Shown here piece after piece: positions 7,847 through 16,321 of a stretch of DNA of 64,000 nucleotides (positions are counted from its first letter, which is position 1; every line of letters starts with the position of its first letter). The notes beneath the pieces are model-generated. The model saw nothing but the letters and a program-made list of their open reading frames with translations, did not search any database and was not told where the DNA came from. The stretch lies in the NCBI RefSeq assembly GCF_000745835.1, contig NZ_JQKB01000003.1, positions 150,936-214,935 on the forward strand. The letters are read 5' to 3'. A program made the position numbers and the translations under genes. The DNA is from Belnapia moabensis DSM 16746 (lineage in GTDB: Bacteria > Pseudomonadota > Alphaproteobacteria > Acetobacterales > Acetobacteraceae).

Positions 7847-8614
7847 ATGGAGAATTTCGGGCGGATGCTGAAGGAGTGGCGGCAGGTGCGGCGGCGCAGC
7901 CAGCTCGACTTGGCGCTGGATGCGGAGATCTCGGCGCGGCATCTGAGCTTCATCGAGACCGGCCGGGCCAGGCCGAGCAGGGAGATGGTGCTGCGCCTCG
8001 CCGAGCAGCTCGACATGCCGCTGCGCGAGCGGAACCTGCTGCTACTGGCGGCGGGCTTCGCCCCGGTCTTTCCGGAGCGGGGCTATGAGGACCCGGCGCT
8101 CGGCCCGGTGCGGGCGATGGTGGAGCGGGTGCTGGCGGGGCATGCACCCTTCCCCGCCGTCGCCATCGACCGGCACTGGACCCTGCTGGCGGCGAATGCG
8201 GCGGTCGGGCCGCTGCTGGCGGGCTGCGATGCAGTGCTGCTGAAGCCGCCCGTCAACGTGCTGCGGCTCAGCCTGCATGAGCGGGGGCTGGCGCCGCGGA
8301 TCGCCAACCTGCCGGAATGGCGGGCGCATCTGCTCCTGCGGCTCCGGCGGCAGGTGGCGGAGACGGCAGACCCGGTGCTTTCGGCTTTGCTGGAGGAGCT
8401 GATCTCCTATCCCTCGCCGAGTTCGGACCGGCGGGCGGGCGAAGAGGCTGGCATCGCGGTGCCCTTCCAGCTGGCGACGGAGGCGGGGGTGCTCAGCTTC
8501 CTCAGCACGACCATGGTCTTCGGCACGCCGCGCGACATCCTGCTCTCGGAGCTGGCGGTGGAGGCCTTCTTGCCGGCGGACGACTTCACCCTGGTGGCGC
8601 TCGGCGGGCGATGA
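7847..8614 (+). CDS. XRE-family transcriptional regulator with MmyB-like ligand domain
   Basis: A 255-residue regulator. Residues about 5-60 form an XRE helix-turn-helix (MLKEWRQVRRRSQLDLAL, then SARHLSFIETGRARPSREM). The remainder matches the MmyB-like domain (PAVAIDRHWTLLAANAAV, LRLSLHERGLAPRI, then a late FGTPRDILLSELAVEAFLPAD), a PAS-like fold that may bind a small or lipidic ligand. This class often controls a neighbouring short-chain dehydrogenase; no such gene is adjacent here. The ATG at 7847 starts directly at the HTH. The gene ends 1 base before the convergent synthase-like gene. Confidence 0.9.
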   Translation: MENFGRMLKEWRQVRRRSQLDLALDAEISARHLSFIETGRARPSREMVLRLAEQLDMPLRERNLLLLAAGFAPVFPERGYEDPALGPVRAMVERVLAGHAPFPAVAIDRHWTLLAANAAVGPLLAGCDAVLLKPPVNVLRLSLHERGLAPRIANLPEWRAHLLLRLRRQVAETADPVLSALLEELISYPSPSSDRRAGEEAGIAVPFQLATEAGVLSFLSTTMVFGTPRDILLSELAVEAFLPADDFTLVALGGR

Positions 8615-8615
8615 C

Positions 8616-9440
8616 TCAGACGCGGCCGAGCAGGCCGCCGGCGGTGACGGCGAGGCGGTCGGAGAGGCCGCGGGTCGGCGGGATGGGCCGGCCGCGGGCG
8701 AGGCGGCGGAGGTCGCGGCGGGCGAGCACCAGTGGCAGGGCGGCGGCGATGGCGCCGCGGGGCGGGCGGGGACGGAGGCTGCGGGCCCTGTCGAGCCCCT
8801 GCCCCGCCAGGCCGGCGATGACGGGGGCGGCGGTGGCGGGCTCGGCAATGACCGCTTCGGCGCTAAGGCCCGCAGCGGCGAGGCGGTCGGCGGGCAGGAG
8901 GCACCGGCCCTGGCCGGCCAGGCTGACGGTGCTGCGGAGGATGCCGGCAAGGCCATAGGCGGCGCCGGCCTCCTGCAAGGCGGCGAGCGCCGGGCCGGCG
9001 GCGCCGAGCAGGCGGCCGGCGGCGACAGCGAAGCCGCCGGCGCTGGCGCGCAGATAGGCGGCAAAGGCGGACTCGGTCGGGATGCCTTCCTCCTCCGCCT
9101 CGGCCTCGCGGGCATCGGCCATGGCCTGGAGATCGGGCGGATCGAGCAGGCCGGCGGCGATGGCGGCGTGCAGGGGCTCGGCGACCTCGTGGCGGCGGGG
9201 GGGCTTGCCGGTCGCCGCCTCCTCCACCGCGTCGCGCCACCATTGCAGGCGGATCAGCGCGATCATCGGGGTGCGGGCGGCCTCGCGGGCGCGGGCGAGC
9301 TCGTGGTTGTAGGCGATCAGGGTGAAGAGCGCCTCGCGCCGGTCCGGCGGCGCGAAGAGCGCGCAGAGGAAGCGGTCGGGGTCATGCGCGCGGGCGAAGG
9401 CGCCAATCGGGGAGAGCGTGCTGGGCATCACAGGCTTCAT
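8616..9440 (-). CDS. Squalene/phytoene synthase-like protein (NDUFAF6-type)
   Basis: A 274-residue protein of the trans-isoprenyl diphosphate synthase, head-to-head superfamily. Diagnostic stretches are RFLCALFAPPDRREALFTLIAYNHELARARE and RLQWWRDAVEE (near 64-75), followed by AYGLAGILRS. The pattern matches the short alphaproteobacterial proteins related to mitochondrial complex I assembly factor NDUFAF6 better than true phytoene synthase: the second Asp-rich DxxxD motif is not evident. In many alphaproteobacteria this gene follows yajC-secD-secF; here it is near yajC but secDF are absent. An ATG 12 bases downstream (MPSTLSP) is an alternative start. Confidence 0.78.
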   Translation of the reverse strand: MKPVMPSTLSPIGAFARAHDPDRFLCALFAPPDRREALFTLIAYNHELARAREAARTPMIALIRLQWWRDAVEEAATGKPPRRHEVAEPLHAAIAAGLLDPPDLQAMADAREAEAEEEGIPTESAFAAYLRASAGGFAVAAGRLLGAAGPALAALQEAGAAYGLAGILRSTVSLAGQGRCLLPADRLAAAGLSAEAVIAEPATAAPVIAGLAGQGLDRARSLRPRPPRGAIAAALPLVLARRDLRRLARGRPIPPTRGLSDRLAVTAGGLLGRV

Positions 9441-9535
9441 GCCCGCTTGCTTGACGGGCGGGAAGCCGCCGCCTAGCTCTCGACCTAGCTCCCGGACCTA
9501 CCGGGTGCCGTACCCACCATAACGGGAGAGATCCA

Positions 9536-10174
9536 ATGGCCTTCAGCCTGCCGCCGCTGCCATACGACACCAGCGCGCTCGCCGCCCAGGGCATGTGCCA
9601 GGAGACGCTCGAGCTGCATCATGGCAAGCACCACAACGCCTATGTCACCGCGCTCAACGGGCTGATCGAGAGCAAGGGCCTCGCCGGCAAGTCGCTCGAG
9701 GACATCGTCGCCGAGGCGGGCAAGGCCGGGGCCGACGGGCTGCCGGTGCTCAACCAGGCGGGGCAGCACTGGAACCACATCCTGTTCTGGCAGGTGATGT
9801 CGCCGAAGGGTGGCGGAGACAAGCTGCCGGGGACGCTGGCGGCGAAGATCGACCAGGATCTCGGCGGCCTCGCGCAGTTCAAGGAGGCCTTCAAGCAGGC
9901 CGGTGTGACGCAGTTCGGCTCCGGCTGGGCCTGGCTGATCGTCGGCGCCGACGGCAAGCTGAAGGTGACGAAGACGCCGAACGGCTCCAACCCGGTCGCT
10001 ACCGGCGAGGGCACCCCGATCCTCGGCGTCGATGTGTGGGAGCACGCCTACTATCTCGACTTCCGCAACGTGCGCCCGAACTACCTCGACAACTTCCTCA
10101 ACAAGCTGGTCGATTGGGAAGTCGTGGAGACGCTGCTGAAGAATGGCGGCCTGAAGTCCGGCCAGAGCGCCTGA
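9536..10174 (+). CDS. sodB: Superoxide dismutase (Fe)
   Basis: A 212-residue iron/manganese superoxide dismutase, disproportionating superoxide in the cytoplasm. Metal ligands are visible: His28 (ELHHGKHH), His81 (QHWNHILFW), Asp166 and His170 (DVWEHAYYLD). Gln77 in NQAGQHWNH occupies the place of the active-site Gln typical of Fe-type enzymes. The start has a GGGAGAG ribosome-binding site. A possible promoter lies upstream (TTGACG at 9451, TAGCTC at 9474, spacing 17), with a weak -10. A strong hairpin follows the stop. Confidence 0.97.
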   Translation: MAFSLPPLPYDTSALAAQGMCQETLELHHGKHHNAYVTALNGLIESKGLAGKSLEDIVAEAGKAGADGLPVLNQAGQHWNHILFWQVMSPKGGGDKLPGTLAAKIDQDLGGLAQFKEAFKQAGVTQFGSGWAWLIVGADGKLKVTKTPNGSNPVATGEGTPILGVDVWEHAYYLDFRNVRPNYLDNFLNKLVDWEVVETLLKNGGLKSGQSA

Positions 10175-10189
10175 GGCTTCGGAAGGGAC

Positions 10190-10216
10190 CCGGTCTCAGC
10201 GCAGGGCTGAGACCGG
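10190..10216. terminator. Bidirectional hairpin between sodB and the isochorismatase-like gene
   Basis: A perfect 11-bp stem (CCGGTCTCAGC paired with GCTGAGACCGG) with loop GCAGG. It lies 15 bases after the sodB stop and overlaps the last codons and stop of the convergent gene (stop at 10196). There is no T-run on either side, as is usual in this GC-rich sequence. It could terminate transcription from both directions. Confidence 0.7.
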
Positions 10217-10792
10217 CACCACCACGGCGAAGCGGTCCGCCAGCTCGGCGAGCGCGATGCGGTGGATCTCGGCGCCGCTGAGGGCGGGGCCGCCGAGCGG
10301 ATCCGGCAGGGCGCGGGTCGCCGCGGCATCGCCCGCGATCGTCACCCGGTAGCCGAGGTCGAGCGCCGCGCGGGCGGTACTGCTGATGCACATATGTGTC
10401 TGGAAGCCGGCAAGGACCAGTTCCTTGCGGCCAAGCGCGGCCAGCGCCTCGCCGAGGCCGGTCTGGGCGAAGGCGTTCGGCAGGGGCTTCTCGATCACCT
10501 GCTCGCCGGACTGCGGCGCGGCCTCCGCCACGATCGCGCCGCCTTCCGCCTCGCGGTCAAAGAGGCTGCCGGGGCGGCCCTTGTGCGCGATGTGGATGAC
10601 CGGCGTGCCGGCGGCGCGGGCCGCATGCAGGAGGGTAGCGAGGCGCTCCAGCGCCGGCTCGATCCCCTCCAGTGGCAGCTTGCCGGTGCGGTACTCGCCC
10701 TGGGCGTCGACTACGACGAGCACGGCATCGGCAAGGCTCGGTGGGGCGAGCGCGGCGCCTGCCATCTGCAGCAGGGTCTTGGGATCGGACAT
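10196..10792 (-). CDS. Isochorismatase-family cysteine hydrolase
   Basis: A 198-residue isochorismatase-like hydrolase. The catalytic triad can be placed as Asp29 (VVVDAQGEY), Lys102 (IEKPLPNAF) and Cys135 (GFQTHMCIS), so it is a Cys hydrolase rather than a true isochorismatase. The family hydrolyses amides such as nicotinamide, carbamoylsarcosine or ureides. No partner gene indicates the substrate. A strong hairpin overlaps its 3' end. Confidence 0.9.
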   Translation of the reverse strand: MSDPKTLLQMAGAALAPPSLADAVLVVVDAQGEYRTGKLPLEGIEPALERLATLLHAARAAGTPVIHIAHKGRPGSLFDREAEGGAIVAEAAPQSGEQVIEKPLPNAFAQTGLGEALAALGRKELVLAGFQTHMCISSTARAALDLGYRVTIAGDAAATRALPDPLGGPALSGAEIHRIALAELADRFAVVVPVSALR

Positions 10793-10870
10793 CGGTGGCT
10801 CCTCGGTTGTTATCGGATCATGCCAAGATAGGACCGGCCTGACCTCTGCCGAGGGCGCGGGACGGTTCCT

Positions 10871-11293
10871 CTATTCCGCGAATACCGGATGGCGGGCGAG
10901 GCCGGGGGCGAAGCGGGCGAAGGGTTCGGCCAGCGCCTCGGGCCAGCGGGCTTGGCGGCCTGGGGCGAGGTGGACCGGGCCGCCATCGACCAACAGCAGG
11001 AGGAAAAGCTGCTCGGCCTGCCAATCGAAGGCGAGGAAAAGGCCGCGATCGCCCTCCCTGCCCCAGCCGACCAGCCAGCGTTCGGCGACCATGGCGACCG
11101 GGGGACCGGGCAGGCGCAGCCCCTCATAGACCGATTGCTGGCGGCCACGCGCGGCGCCGCGCAGCGGCATGGACACGGCGGGTTCAGCGGCAAGCTGGAC
11201 CAGCGTGCCGCCGAGGGCGCGGCGGGCATCGGGCTCGGCGGCCAGGGCCGGCACCGGCAGCAGCAGCGCCGCCAGTGCCCGGCGCGGGATCAC
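10871..11293 (-). CDS. Hypothetical secreted protein coupled to yajC
   Basis: A 140-residue protein of unknown function. It starts with a GTG at 11293 that overlaps the yajC stop (GTGA), indicating translational coupling. The N terminus MIPRRALAALLLPVPALAAEP is a Sec-type signal peptide with cleavage near residue 19. The mature part is rich in Leu, Ala and Trp (WLVGWGREGDRGLFLAFDW), suggesting a small beta-type fold with no membrane segment. secD would be expected at this position. I recognise no domain; the coding assignment rests on coupling and the signal peptide. Confidence 0.65.
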   Translation of the reverse strand: MIPRRALAALLLPVPALAAEPDARRALGGTLVQLAAEPAVSMPLRGAARGRQQSVYEGLRLPGPPVAMVAERWLVGWGREGDRGLFLAFDWQAEQLFLLLLVDGGPVHLAPGRQARWPEALAEPFARFAPGLARHPVFAE

Positions 11294-11622
11294 GCCTTGG
11301 TCTCGGCTCCGATCGGCTTCAGCACGTCGCCGATGGTCTGGCGCAGCACGCTGACGCGGACATTGGGAGCGATCTCCACCTCCACCTCGTCCACGCCTTC
11401 CTTCACGGTGACCACCTTGGCGATGATGCCGCCCGCGGTCAGCACGCGGTCGCCGCGCTTGAGCGAGGCGAGCAAGGCGCGGTGCTCGCGCTGCTTCTTC
11501 TGCTGCGGACGGATCAGCAGGAAGTAGAAGACGCCGAAGATCAGCAGCAGCGGCGCGAGCTGGGTGACGAGCGCGGCGGCGCCGCCGGCGGCGTCCTGGG
11601 CGTAGGCGGGGGAGATCAGCAT
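11290..11622 (-). CDS. yajC: Preprotein translocase subunit YajC
   Basis: A 110-residue YajC, the small membrane accessory of the SecDF-YajC export complex. It has one membrane segment at about 22-37 (QLAPLLLIFGVFYFLLI) followed by the hallmark RPQQKKQREH, then a cytoplasmic domain with LKRGDRVLTAGGIIAKV. The ATG at 11622 has AAGGA upstream. secD and secF normally follow yajC; here the next gene is an unknown secreted protein, so secDF must be elsewhere. It is divergent from the DUF815 ATPase gene, a common alphaproteobacterial arrangement. Confidence 0.96.
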   Translation of the reverse strand: MLISPAYAQDAAGGAAALVTQLAPLLLIFGVFYFLLIRPQQKKQREHRALLASLKRGDRVLTAGGIIAKVVTVKEGVDEVEVEIAPNVRVSVLRQTIGDVLKPIGAETKA

Positions 11623-11669
11623 CCCGGGCGAATTCCTTATTGGGCCGGCTTGCCGTAGACGGCGGGCGC

Positions 11670-11697
11670 AAACTAGCTTTCGCCCCCCGCCCGTCAA
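11670..11697 (-). promoter_or_regulatory. Putative sigma-70-type promoter of yajC
   Basis: On the minus strand a TTGACG -35 (11697-11692) and a TAGTTT -10 (11675-11670) are separated by 16 bases, about 50 bases upstream of the yajC ATG. The -35 is near-consensus and the -10 is weak. This is inferred from sequence pattern only. Confidence 0.4.
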
Positions 11698-11721
11698 GCC
11701 TCCCCCGTACTGGAACACTCC

Positions 11722-12567
11722 ATGGACACCGCCCTGCTGACCCGCATCGCTGAAGCGCTGGAGCGCCTGGCACCGCCGCCGCCGCCCGCGCCCTCGCTGG
11801 ACGGGGCGGATGCCTTCGTATGGCATCCGGAGCCGGTGGCGCGGCTGACGCCGGTGCCGAAGGTGGCGCGGGTCGAGATCGGGCTGCTGCAGGGCGTCGA
11901 CCGGCAGAAGGGCATCCTGCTCGAGAACACGCTGCGCTTCGCCCGCGGCTTCCCGGCCAACAACGTGATGCTGTGGGGCGCGCGGGGGATGGGGAAGTCA
12001 TCGCTGGTGAAGGCGGCCCATGCCGCGGCGCTGGCCGAGCGTGCGGGAAGCCTCGCTCTGATCGAAATCCAGCGGGAGGATATCCGTAGCCTGCCGGCGC
12101 TGCTCAACATCCTGCGCGGGCAGGCGCGGCGCTGCCTGGTCTTCTGCGACGACCTGTCCTTCGAGCGAGAGGATGCCGACTACAAGGCGCTGAAGAGCGT
12201 GCTCGATGGCGGGATCGAGGGGCGGCCGGCGAATGTGCTGTTCTACGCGACCAGCAACCGGCGCCACCTGATGTCGCGCGACATGATCGAGAACGAGCGC
12301 AGCACCGCCATCAACCCGGGCGAAGCGGTGGAGGAGAAGGTCTCGCTCAGCGACCGCTTCGGGCTGTGGCTCGGCTTCCACAATTGCGACCAGCCGACCT
12401 ACTTCGCCATGGTCGAAGGCTATGCGCGGGCGCTCGGCCTTGAGGTCGGCGAGGAGGAGATCAGGCGGCAGGCCAATGAGTGGTCGGTGACGCGCGGCGG
12501 GCGGTCGGGACGGGTGGCCTGGCAGTTCATCCAGGATCTGGCGGGAAGAATGGGGGTGGCTGCCTGA
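11722..12567 (+). CDS. DUF815-family AAA-type ATPase
   Basis: A 281-residue P-loop ATPase of the DUF815 family. Walker A is GARGMGKSS (86-94); the Walker B region is RCLVFCDDLSFE near 136-147; NVLFYATSNRRHLM is a sensor-like segment. An N-terminal Pro-rich linker (APPPPPAPSLDG) precedes the ATPase core. The biological role of DUF815 is unknown; it is regularly divergent from yajC in alphaproteobacteria, as here. The gene is monocistronic and followed by a hairpin 3 bases after its stop. Confidence 0.9.
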   Translation: MDTALLTRIAEALERLAPPPPPAPSLDGADAFVWHPEPVARLTPVPKVARVEIGLLQGVDRQKGILLENTLRFARGFPANNVMLWGARGMGKSSLVKAAHAAALAERAGSLALIEIQREDIRSLPALLNILRGQARRCLVFCDDLSFEREDADYKALKSVLDGGIEGRPANVLFYATSNRRHLMSRDMIENERSTAINPGEAVEEKVSLSDRFGLWLGFHNCDQPTYFAMVEGYARALGLEVGEEEIRRQANEWSVTRGGRSGRVAWQFIQDLAGRMGVAA

Positions 12568-12570
12568 AGG

Positions 12571-12595
12571 TTGAGGAGGGCTTTGCCCTCCTCAA
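12571..12595. terminator. Palindromic terminator, copy 1 of a 25-bp repeat
   Basis: A perfect 11-bp inverted repeat (TTGAGGAGGGC / GCCCTCCTCAA) around a TTT loop, 3 bases after the DUF815 gene stop and 42 bases before the convergent serS stop. The same 25 bases occur at 43273-43297 in the opposite orientation (loop AAA). It is probably a dispersed bidirectional terminator. Confidence 0.75.
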
Positions 12596-12637
12596 ACTCC
12601 ACCCACCAAAGACCGAAGGGCCTTTGGAAACCTTGAG

Positions 12638-13894
12638 TCAGGCGATGCGGTCCTGGCCGCTCATCCAGGGGCGTAAGACCTCTGGGATCAAGATGCTACC
12701 ATCCGCTTGCTGGTGGGTCTCCATCACCGCGATCAAGGCGCGGCCGACGGCGACGCCGCTGCCGTTCAGCGTGTGCAGGAAGACATTGCCCTTGCCCTCG
12801 GTGGGCTTCATGCGGGCATTCATCCGCCGGGCCTGGAAGTCGCGGCAGTTGGAGCAGGAGGAAATCTCCCGCCACGCCCCCTGCCCCGGTAACCAGACCT
12901 CGAGGTCATAGGTCTTCGCCGCGCCGAAGCCGGTATCGCCGGCGCAGAGCACGATGCGGCGCCAGGTGAGGCCAAGCTCCGTCAGCACCCGCTCGGCGCA
13001 GCGCGTCATCCGCTCGTGCTCCTCGGCGCTGTCCTCGGGGCGGGTGACGGAGACCATCTCGACCTTGTGGAACTGGTGCTGGCGGAGCATCCCCCGCGTG
13101 TCGCGCCCGGCGCTGCCGGCCTCGGAGCGGAAGCTTGGCGAGAGGGCGGTATAGCGGAAGGGCAGCGCGGCTTCGGGGACAATCTCGTCGCGGACCAGGT
13201 TGGTCAGCGGCACCTCGGCGGTCGGGATGAGGTAGCGGCCGTCCGTGGTCTTGAAGAGGTCTTCCTCGAACTTCGGCAGCTGGCCGGTGCCGTACATGCT
13301 GGCCGGGTTGACGAGATAGGGCACGGAGGTCTCGGTGTAGCCGTGCTCCGTCGCGTGGAGGGTCAGCATCCACTGGCCGAGGGCGCGCTCGAGCCGGGCG
13401 AGCGCGCCGCGGAGGACGGTGAAGCGGGCGCCGGCCAGCTTGGTGGCAGCGGCGAAATCCATCAGGCCTAGGGCTTCGCCGAGCTCGAAATGCTGCTTCG
13501 GAGCGAAGTTCGGTCGGGGCGGCTCACCATGCTGGTGCAGGACGACGTTGTCCGACTCGTCGCGGCCATCCGGGACGTCCGCGTCGAGGATATTGGGAAG
13601 CGTCGCGAGCCGGTCGTCGATCTCGAAGCGCCGGGTCTCGAAGGCTTCAAGAAATTGACGGAGCTCGCGGGCCTCGTCCTCAAGCGCCGCCGTGTCCTCG
13701 CCCTTGCGCTTCCGCATGCCGATCTGCTTCGCCAGCTCGTTGCGGCGGGTCAGCGCCTCCTGCTGGCGCGTCACGTCCTCGCGGCGGGCGGCATCTAGCG
13801 CGAGCAGCTCCGCACTGAGAGGTGCGAGGCCGCGGCGGGCCATGGCGGCGTCGAACCCGGCCGGGTCGGCGCGGAGGGCGCGGATGTCATGCAT
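12638..13894 (-). CDS. serS: Seryl-tRNA synthetase
   Basis: A 418-residue class II seryl-tRNA synthetase charging tRNA-Ser. The N-terminal third is the antiparallel coiled-coil arm ([20 protein letters not shown] through [20 protein letters not shown]). Class II motifs follow: motif 2 near [21 protein letters not shown] / [13 protein letters not shown], and the C-terminal motif 3 in [21 protein letters not shown]. It is 3 bases from the tatC stop on the same strand, the classical tatC-serS arrangement. Confidence 0.98.
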   Translation of the reverse strand: MHDIRALRADPAGFDAAMARRGLAPLSAELLALDAARREDVTRQQEALTRRNELAKQIGMRKRKGEDTAALEDEARELRQFLEAFETRRFEIDDRLATLPNILDADVPDGRDESDNVVLHQHGEPPRPNFAPKQHFELGEALGLMDFAAATKLAGARFTVLRGALARLERALGQWMLTLHATEHGYTETSVPYLVNPASMYGTGQLPKFEEDLFKTTDGRYLIPTAEVPLTNLVRDEIVPEAALPFRYTALSPSFRSEAGSAGRDTRGMLRQHQFHKVEMVSVTRPEDSAEEHERMTRCAERVLTELGLTWRRIVLCAGDTGFGAAKTYDLEVWLPGQGAWREISSCSNCRDFQARRMNARMKPTEGKGNVFLHTLNGSGVAVGRALIAVMETHQQADGSILIPEVLRPWMSGQDRIA

Positions 13895-13897
13895 GGG

Positions 13898-14689
13898 TCA
13901 GGTCTTCGTCCCGCCGTCCTTCTTCCGCCCCATCCAGGTCGCGGCGAGGATCGAGATCTCGTAAAGGGCGATCATAGGCACGGCGAGGCCGATCTGGCTG
14001 ATGACGTCGGGCGGAGTGATCACGGCGGCGAACACGAACATGCCGACGATGGCGTAGCGGCGGCCCTTCCTCAGCGTCTCGACGCTCAGGATGCCGACGC
14101 GGCACAGCAGCGTCAGCAGCACCGGCAGCTGGAAGGCGATGCCGAAGGCGAGGATCATCTGCATGACCAGCGAGAGGTATTCGCTGACCTTGGCCTCGAG
14201 CTGGATCGGCAACGCGCCGTCGCCGGGCGGCGTCTCGAAGGTGATAAAGAAGTGCCAGGCGAGCGGGAAGATGAAGTAGTAGGCCAGCGCCGCGCCCATC
14301 ACGAAGAGAAAGGGCGAGGCGACGAGGAAGGGCGTGATCGCCCGTTTCTCGCTGCGGTAGAGGCCGGGGGCGACGAAGAGCCAGAGCTGCGTCGCCCAGA
14401 TCGGGAAGCTGAAGAAGACGGCACCGAAGAAGGCGACCTTCAGGTAGGTGAAGAAGGCCTCGTAGAGGGCGGTGAAGATCATCCGCCGCTCGCCGCCGCC
14501 CTGGCTCTGCAGGATGTCGGCCAGCGGCCGGGCGAGGAAGCCGTAGATCTGCGCGGAGAAGTAGTAGCAGATGGCGAAGGCGATGGCGAAGGCGCCGACC
14601 GACCAGAGAAGCCGCGTGCGCAGCTCCATCAGGTGGTCGAGCAGCGGCATCGGCTTGTCGTCGATGGTATCGTCCGGGTCGCGCGGCAC
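13898..14689 (-). CDS. tatC: Sec-independent protein translocase subunit TatC
   Basis: A 263-residue polytopic TatC, the receptor for twin-arginine signal peptides. N-terminal MPLLDHLMELRTRLLWS is the conserved cytoplasmic start; six membrane segments follow, with FVAPGLYRSEKR and the late VITPPDVISQIGLAVPM being family signatures. It starts at a GTG (14689), 12 bases after the tatB stop. Several exported proteins in the window have Tat-like signals, for example the Bug receptor and the amide-binding protein. Confidence 0.97.
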   Translation of the reverse strand: MPRDPDDTIDDKPMPLLDHLMELRTRLLWSVGAFAIAFAICYYFSAQIYGFLARPLADILQSQGGGERRMIFTALYEAFFTYLKVAFFGAVFFSFPIWATQLWLFVAPGLYRSEKRAITPFLVASPFLFVMGAALAYYFIFPLAWHFFITFETPPGDGALPIQLEAKVSEYLSLVMQMILAFGIAFQLPVLLTLLCRVGILSVETLRKGRRYAIVGMFVFAAVITPPDVISQIGLAVPMIALYEISILAATWMGRKKDGGTKT

Positions 14690-14701
14690 GGGCGTGGGTG
14701 C

Positions 14702-15214
14702 TCAGCTCTGTTTGGTCGGTTGGGGCGGGGCCGGCTCGGCCGGCGGCACGAAGGCGGGGGCGGCCGGCGGCGCGGCGGCCACGGTCGGGGCGGGCACGGC
14801 GCTTGGCGGGATGAAGGCCGGTGCTGCCGGGCGTGGCGGCTCGGCTGCGGGCGGGGGTGGCGGACCGAAGCTCTCGGCGGCCGGCGCGGGCGTGGGCTCG
14901 GGCGGCGGGGAGTAGCTCGGCTTCAGCGGGTCCTCGGTGAAGGTCTTGCGGATCGTGCCGTCCTTGTCCACCGCCTTCGTGAATTCGTCGCGGACGTTGA
15001 AGCGGCGGATCTCGTTGATCGACTGCCGCACCTCGTCGAGATTGGCCTCGCGCACCAGCTCGTCGGCCTGGCCCTGGAACTCGCTGGCCATGCGGCGCAG
15101 CTTGGAGATGCCGCGGGCGACGCCGCGGATGGCCTCGGGCAGGTCCTTCGGGCCGATGACGACGAGCGCCACCACGCCGATCAGGGCAATCTCGGACCAG
15201 GCTAGATCAAACAT
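14702..15214 (-). CDS. tatB: Sec-independent protein translocase subunit TatB
   Basis: A 170-residue TatB. The N-terminal membrane helix (MFDLAWSEIALIGVVALVVIGP) with the conserved Glu at position 8 and Gly-Pro hinge is followed by an amphipathic helix (KDLPEAIRGVARGISKLRRMASEF). The C-terminal 80 residues are a Pro/Ala-rich tail. Length and the Glu fit TatB rather than TatA. tatA would normally precede it; instead an ABC ATPase gene lies upstream. Confidence 0.93.
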   Translation of the reverse strand: MFDLAWSEIALIGVVALVVIGPKDLPEAIRGVARGISKLRRMASEFQGQADELVREANLDEVRQSINEIRRFNVRDEFTKAVDKDGTIRKTFTEDPLKPSYSPPPEPTPAPAAESFGPPPPPAAEPPRPAAPAFIPPSAVPAPTVAAAPPAAPAFVPPAEPAPPQPTKQS

Positions 15215-15280
15215 CGTGTCTCCGGCTCCGCCTCGTCGCGCGGGCCGCCTCCGTTAGCAGGATAGTCTGCCTGCGCCAAT

Positions 15281-16321
15281 CTAGGGAGCGGGGGTCGGAA
15301 ATACGAAGGCGCGTTCGGGATCCAACGCCAGCTTCACCTCCTCTCCACGTCGGAGCGGCAGGCCGGGCGGCAGCCGGGCATGAAGATGCAGCGTCCCTCC
15401 GGCCCCGTCGGGCAGGGTGAGATGGGCGAGGCTGGTGGCGCCCAGCAGGCGGCAGGCCTCGACGCGGGCGACGGGGCCCTCGGCGCCGCCGAGGCGGAGG
15501 CCTTCCGGGCGAAGGAGAAGCTCGGCCGGGCCGTCGGGTAGGGGGCAGGGAAGCGGGCCGAGGACGGTCCTTGCCTCGCCAGCACGGATTCGGGCAGGCA
15601 GGCGGTTCACCTCGCCGAGGAAGGTGGCGACGAAGGGGCTGGCGGGATGGAGATAAAGCTCCTGCGGCGTGCCGAGCTGGGCCACCCTCCCCTCCTGCAT
15701 GAGGGCGATGCGGTCGGCGAGGAACATCGCCTCCTCCGCGTCATGGGTGACGATGAGGGCGGGGATGCCGGCGGATTGCAGGACATGCAGCGTGTCGTCG
15801 CGCACCTGCTCGCGGAGCCTCGCGTCGAGGCTGGCGAAGGCCTCGTCGAGCAGCAGGGCGCGTGGACGGGGGGCGAGCGCCCGCGCCAGCGCGACGCGCT
15901 GCTGCTGGCCGCCGGAAAGGGTGTGGGGGTAGGCGTTGGCCATCGCCTCCAGCCCGACCCGGGCCAGGGCCTCGGCCACCTGCCAGGCGCGCTCGCCGCG
16001 CGGGGTGGCGCCGAGGCCGAAGGCGACGTTGCCGGCGACGGTCAGGTGGGGGAAGAGGGCGTAGTCCTGGAAGACGAAGCCGACCCGCCGGGCCTCGGGC
16101 GGCAGCTCTCGGCCTGGCTCGGCAAGCGTGGTGCCATCCAGCTCGATGCGGCCGGCCTGGAGCGGCTCGAGGCCAGCGACGAGGCGGAGCAGCGTCGTCT
16201 TTCCGTCACCCGAGGGGCCAAGCAGGCAGAGAATCTCGCCGGCGGCGACTTCGAGGTCGATGCCGCGGAGGATCTCGCTTGCCCCATAGGCGTGGCGGAT
16301 GCCGCTGAGGCGGAGACTCAT
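15281..16321 (-). CDS. ABC transporter ATP-binding protein (ferric iron/spermidine-putrescine type)
   Basis: A 346-residue importer ATPase. Walker A is GPSGDGKTT (Asp where Cys or Ser is usual), the Q-loop is GFVFQDYALFPHLTV, the signature is LSGGQQQRVALARAL, Walker B is LLLDEAFASLD and the H-loop is TVHD-like VTHDAEEAM. A C-terminal TOBE-type domain (about 240-346) places it with FbpC/PotA-like proteins. No permease or binding protein gene is adjacent. Its ATG overlaps the scpB stop (ATGA), so it is embedded in the nagZ-scpAB-tatBC operon where tatA normally lies. Confidence 0.92.
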   Translation of the reverse strand: MSLRLSGIRHAYGASEILRGIDLEVAAGEILCLLGPSGDGKTTLLRLVAGLEPLQAGRIELDGTTLAEPGRELPPEARRVGFVFQDYALFPHLTVAGNVAFGLGATPRGERAWQVAEALARVGLEAMANAYPHTLSGGQQQRVALARALAPRPRALLLDEAFASLDARLREQVRDDTLHVLQSAGIPALIVTHDAEEAMFLADRIALMQEGRVAQLGTPQELYLHPASPFVATFLGEVNRLPARIRAGEARTVLGPLPCPLPDGPAELLLRPEGLRLGGAEGPVARVEACRLLGATSLAHLTLPDGAGGTLHLHARLPPGLPLRRGEEVKLALDPERAFVFPTPAP

